Source: a virus. From it: 32,291 nt of DNA. The translations under genes and the position numbers were made by a program. Below are positions 29,052-32,291 of this stretch, one piece after another. The stretch lies in IMG/VR virus record IMGVR_UViG_3300042010_000072, positions 1 through 32,291 of that record; one strand, written 5' to 3'. How positions within the stretch are numbered: the first letter of the stretch is position 1; every line of letters starts with the position of its first letter. The notes under the pieces were generated by a model, which made no database searches, had not been told where the DNA came from, and worked only from the letters and a program-made list of their open reading frames with translations.

Positions 29052-31169
29052 TTGAAGATCGAAACCAAAGAAGCCACAGTCATTAGTAATGTCCCCGTTA
29101 CCAAGAAGCGTGCAATGTCTATTGACGCAAGCGGGATGGCCCACATCATGGGACTTCTGACAAACCTGTACAACGACCGGGAACTCGCGGTCATCCGTGA
29201 ATACTACACAAACGGTCTGGACGCCCACACAGCAGCCGGTATCACCAAGGCTGTAAAGATCACCCTGCCGACGTGGGACAAGCCTAACTACGTCGTTCAG
29301 GACTTCGGGATTGGTATGACTGAAGATGACATCCTCAATGTCTACTCCCAGTACGGAGCGTCTACCGGACGGGACAGCAACGATATCGTAGGAGGTTTCG
29401 GTCTCGGGTCTAAGTCCGCGTTCACTATCGCCAACCAGTTCACCGTCGTTTCTACCAAGGATGGAATCCGGACAACTGCCCTGTTCTCCAAGACGGCGAA
29501 CGGTGTCTATGATGCCCAGATCGTGAACTCTCTTCGAACCACAGAATCCAACGGCACTCTGGTCAGTATCCCGATCAACACGCACATCTCCACTTTCAAC
29601 AACAAAGCATACAAGTTCTTCGCTTTCTCCAAGCCGGGAACAGTACTTGTGGACGGTTCTGAGCCGCACTACGCTCTCCACGATGCACAGTGTTTGGAGA
29701 ACCCGAACAACCCTGACATGGAGATCTTCCTGAAGCCCAAGCAGGACGGGGAATCGTATGTTATCATGGGAAGCGTCCCGTACGTGCTCTCCAATAGCGA
29801 AATCCAACTTAGCCTCTCCCGACTCAACGTCACGGCTTCCGCTGGATTCGTCCGGATGCCCAAGTACTTCCCAGTTCCGATTGGCTCCGTTGACCTCTCA
29901 CCGAACCGTGAGGGCCTTCAGATGACCGACAAGACAAACGACCTGATTGACAGCTACATGTCCTTCATCGTCAATGACCTTCAGGAGATCGCCAAGAAGG
30001 AAATCGATGAGGTCAAGACTCTTGAGGAATTCTATGAAGCTCATTCCCGCTGGAACAACATCATCAGCGTCCCCAAGAAGTACAAGGGGGAAGCTGTACC
30101 GAACGAAATCAAGCTGGATAAACTTATCCGTATCATAGTCAAGACTAACTGGGGCAATGCATCCCACACCGAAACCGACTGGCTCAACGTCAAGGTACTT
30201 AGTCCTCGAATCGTTGTCACGGGGTACTCCTCTGAGAACTACAAGAAGGTCAACGGATATCTTACTCCTTACATGACGGCCAAGGATATCGACAGGGCTA
30301 CCTTTATCATTACGGACAGCAAAGACATCCTGACGGACAAGTGGGTCCAGATGAGTGAGCACTTTACTTTCGTCTCCGGTGATGATATCATTGCTATTGG
30401 ACGTGAGCAGCGTAAGAAGGAGCGTCAGGAGGCTTCCAAGCTCAACGGAACCGCCAAGAAGTCCAAGATCAAGTACCCTGTCCTCTTTGTGGAAGAGTCG
30501 GAAGTTCGATGGGTGGATCATGACGAGATCGATCAGTCTACACCGTACCTCCATGCAGCCGACATGATGGGAAGCATGTCAGATACCATCAAGAGCGTCT
30601 ACAAGGCCTTCCAGTATGACATCCCTGTATCAGATACCACGAGTAAGTACTTCGAACTGGTGACTGACGCCACTGAAATCATTCTTCTTGGGAACACCCG
30701 GACTACCAGTGCCTTGCAGCAGCGAGTCAAGGAAACGCGTCCGCTGATCAACGAGATCAAGGAGGCAGTATCCAAGCTGGATACCATCATTACGGATGAC
30801 CTTGTTCGCTACCACGCCGTAAATCAGAGTACATGGAAGAGGTTCCTCGTCAGTTCCGGGATCAACGACATGATTGATGATGTCAAAGACCCTGCTATCA
30901 TTGAAATTATCAATCCTACGGCCAAGACTCTGGAGGATTACGAGCGTTTTGAGACTGTTACGGGAGCATTTGAGTGCTTCCGATTCCCCGGAATGGGCGG
31001 GATCAAGAGCATCGATATTACCAAGGACAAGACCGTGGAAAAGCTGGATGCAAAGTACCCGCTTGTTTCTGCTCTGAACGCATGGAGCCTGAAGCGTAAC
31101 GGTGTGAAGCATGTTGTCAAGTACCTCAACATGGTACACGAGGACTCCAAGCTTCCTATCGGAGCTTGA
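29052..31169 (+). CDS. rIIA-like: RIIA-like GHKL-fold protein
   Basis: 705 residues. I choose TTG 29052 (MKIETKEATV) with AAAGGA 6 bases upstream; the frame runs upstream through the previous gene. The N-terminal GHKL ATPase domain shows EYYTNGLDAH (N box), VQDFGIGMTEDD (G1 box) and GGFGLGSKSAF (G2 box). The remainder is a long alpha/beta region without recognised domains, ending with helices. T4 rIIA and related membrane-associated proteins affect lysis timing and exclusion; here the partner RIIB-like gene follows. Identification is by domain and gene order. Confidence 0.82.
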   Translation: MKIETKEATVISNVPVTKKRAMSIDASGMAHIMGLLTNLYNDRELAVIREYYTNGLDAHTAAGITKAVKITLPTWDKPNYVVQDFGIGMTEDDILNVYSQYGASTGRDSNDIVGGFGLGSKSAFTIANQFTVVSTKDGIRTTALFSKTANGVYDAQIVNSLRTTESNGTLVSIPINTHISTFNNKAYKFFAFSKPGTVLVDGSEPHYALHDAQCLENPNNPDMEIFLKPKQDGESYVIMGSVPYVLSNSEIQLSLSRLNVTASAGFVRMPKYFPVPIGSVDLSPNREGLQMTDKTNDLIDSYMSFIVNDLQEIAKKEIDEVKTLEEFYEAHSRWNNIISVPKKYKGEAVPNEIKLDKLIRIIVKTNWGNASHTETDWLNVKVLSPRIVVTGYSSENYKKVNGYLTPYMTAKDIDRATFIITDSKDILTDKWVQMSEHFTFVSGDDIIAIGREQRKKERQEASKLNGTAKKSKIKYPVLFVEESEVRWVDHDEIDQSTPYLHAADMMGSMSDTIKSVYKAFQYDIPVSDTTSKYFELVTDATEIILLGNTRTTSALQQRVKETRPLINEIKEAVSKLDTIITDDLVRYHAVNQSTWKRFLVSSGINDMIDDVKDPAIIEIINPTAKTLEDYERFETVTGAFECFRFPGMGGIKSIDITKDKTVEKLDAKYPLVSALNAWSLKRNGVKHVVKYLNMVHEDSKLPIGA

Positions 31170-31194
31170 GTTTCTAGTAAAAACCTGCTATACT
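31166..31194 (+). promoter_or_regulatory. Promoter of the RIIB-like gene
   Basis: TTGAGT (31166-31171), 17-base spacer, TATACT (31189-31194) preceded by TGC (extended -10). The -35 contains the RIIA-like stop codon. Confidence 0.65.
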
Positions 31195-31221
31195 GTAAAA
31201 TAAATGAAAGGTTATATCTGA

Positions 31222-32291
31222 ATGACAATGTTTTCCCTGACTGAGGATGCCAAGGGTAAGTCCCTTGCGCTCTTCTACGCTGACGGTGACAGCGAAACGA
31301 TCCCCGAAACCCATGTAAGCTTCCAGCCAATCATCGATCTTCTCTTTTCTGGAAAAGCTACTGATGAGCAGGTCCGGGATCTGACAGGAGTCCTTGAGAC
31401 CGTTGCCCGTAAGATGTCCGCGCTCTCTGAGCGGGTGTCTGTGGACGGCAAGACCGTGTACTTCGATGGCGATCCGCTGGCCGGTGAGCTTTCCGAAGTC
31501 ATCAAGTCGCTGTTTGCCGAAGGCAACACGAACTTCAAGCCTCTGGTCAACTTCCTTGAGAAGGCCAAGACCAACCCGTCCCAGCAGTCCGTGGATGACC
31601 TCTACCGCTGGATCAGGAAGGGAGACTTGGTTATTGATGCCGATGGCGATATCATCGCCTACAAGGGCGTTGGTAAGGACGCGAACGGTGTCTCCCAGTC
31701 CATCCACAAGGGCACCGCGTTTGTGAACGGTGTCGAGCACACCGGACACATTCCGAACGCTCCGGGCACGGTTATTTCCATGCCTCGCTCCGAGGTCGAT
31801 CCGAACCAGATGGTTGGCTGCTCCACGGGCCTCCACGCCGGTACGTACGACTACGCCATGGAGTTCCTGAGATGGAACAGCGAAACCCGTCTGATCCTTG
31901 TCAAGATCAACCCGCGTGACGTTGTATCGGTTCCGACCGACGAGCAGGACCGCAAGATGCGAGTCTCCCGTTACTCCGTCCTTCAGCAGATCGAAGCCCG
32001 TCTCGAATCCGCCATCTACCAGCCTGCCCTTGGTGAAGATGAGGAAGACGAGGACTACGAAGAGGACTACGACGAGTCCTACGAGGACTACGACGAGGAC
32101 GAAGACTACGAGGACGAGGACTACGAGGACGACGAGGCATGGGACGACTATGCCGACTGGGAGAAGGCTCTTCTCGATCCCGAACGCTACGAACTTGAGC
32201 TTGAGGAACGAAAGGCTCAGGAAGAAGTCGAAGAGGAGCCTGAAGAGGACTTGTCTGACTCTCTGCGTGCGGCTCTGACCCGATTCACCCA
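31222..32291 (+). CDS. rIIB-like: RIIB-like protein, right end truncated
   Basis: Starts at ATG 31222 (a second ATG is at 31228) and remains open to the window end, giving 356 residues so far. LVIDADGDIIAYKGV (about 138-152), VISMPRSEVDPNQMVGCSTG and LHAGTYDYAMEF match the RIIB-like family seen in T4-type and actinobacterial phages. A very acidic stretch follows (about 270-320), alternating Asp, Glu and Tyr with repeated YEDYDED-type units. It is probably disordered. The C-terminus lies outside the window. It has its own promoter directly after the RIIA-like gene. Confidence 0.8.
   Translation, partial: MTMFSLTEDAKGKSLALFYADGDSETIPETHVSFQPIIDLLFSGKATDEQVRDLTGVLETVARKMSALSERVSVDGKTVYFDGDPLAGELSEVIKSLFAEGNTNFKPLVNFLEKAKTNPSQQSVDDLYRWIRKGDLVIDADGDIIAYKGVGKDANGVSQSIHKGTAFVNGVEHTGHIPNAPGTVISMPRSEVDPNQMVGCSTGLHAGTYDYAMEFLRWNSETRLILVKINPRDVVSVPTDEQDRKMRVSRYSVLQQIEARLESAIYQPALGEDEEDEDYEEDYDESYEDYDEDEDYEDEDYEDDEAWDDYADWEKALLDPERYELELEERKAQEEVEEEPEEDLSDSLRAALTRFT

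Noticed and set aside
32041-32140. DNA tandem repeat
   Set aside because: The GAGGAC-like repetition follows from the acidic Asp/Glu/Tyr coding pattern; no exact repeat unit is kept.
31898-32278. Arg/Thr-rich plus-strand ORF in the acidic region
   Set aside because: It is the frame-shifted shadow of the Asp/Glu/Tyr repeats of the RIIB-like gene.

Overview
This window is a gene-dense, single-direction stretch of a large lytic actinobacteriophage genome: every supported gene is on the + strand and stop/start overlaps are common. GC content looks intermediate, near 50%. ThyX, the class Ib NrdH-NrdI-NrdE-NrdF set, frequent TTG starts and more than 30 tRNA genes fit the ~130 kb tRNA-rich phages of Streptomyces and relatives. 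That host assignment is inference; no host marker is present.

Layout. Positions 1-6.5 kb hold replication and recombination: the C-terminus of a family A DNA polymerase, an endonuclease VII-like HNH protein, a RuvC-like resolvase, a SNF2-type helicase, ThyX, a Cas4/RecB-like exonuclease, a RecA-like (Sak4-type) ATPase and a probable ssDNA-binding protein. This block ends at a UUCG-capped terminator. Positions 6.5-11.8 kb are the nucleotide block: MazG-like pyrophosphohydrolase, NrdH, NrdI, NrdE and NrdF plus two unknown genes. From 11.9 to 17.9 kb a tRNA archipelago is interleaved with small proteins, two HNH endonuclease genes wedged against tRNA genes, a papain-like protease and a small secreted aromatic protein. 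Positions 18.3-20.0 kb carry a conserved unknown gene and an RNA-rich stretch with two tRNA genes whose 3' half precedes the 5' half (circularly permuted). It also holds further tRNA-like elements. Positions 20.0-22.9 kb encode a nuclease, a two-catalytic-domain endolysin (M23 plus amidase) and a secreted NlpC/P60-type protein. Positions 22.9-25.5 kb hold more tRNAs, a vWA protein and a DEDD exonuclease. Positions 25.5-32.3 kb hold an RNA ligase, a nucleotidyltransferase-like protein, four tandem paralogues, and RIIA-like and RIIB-like proteins (the last runs off the end).

How it fits together. The phage carries its own DNA synthesis and recombination enzymes, makes dNTPs from host NDPs, and brings almost a complete tRNA set; I found no conventional tRNA-Cys. 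The RNA ligase and nucleotidyltransferase-like gene lie just after the tRNA region, consistent with tRNA repair or with sealing of the permuted tRNAs. Promoters with near-consensus sigma-70 boxes restart transcription at several places, and their -35 box repeatedly overlaps the upstream stop codon.

Most interesting: the permuted tRNAs at 19.0-19.4 kb, the unresolved tRNA-like RNA region at 19.64-20.0 kb, HNH genes nested between tRNAs, the repeated operator-like motif at 20.38-20.43 kb, and the four-copy paralogue array at 27.3-28.7 kb.
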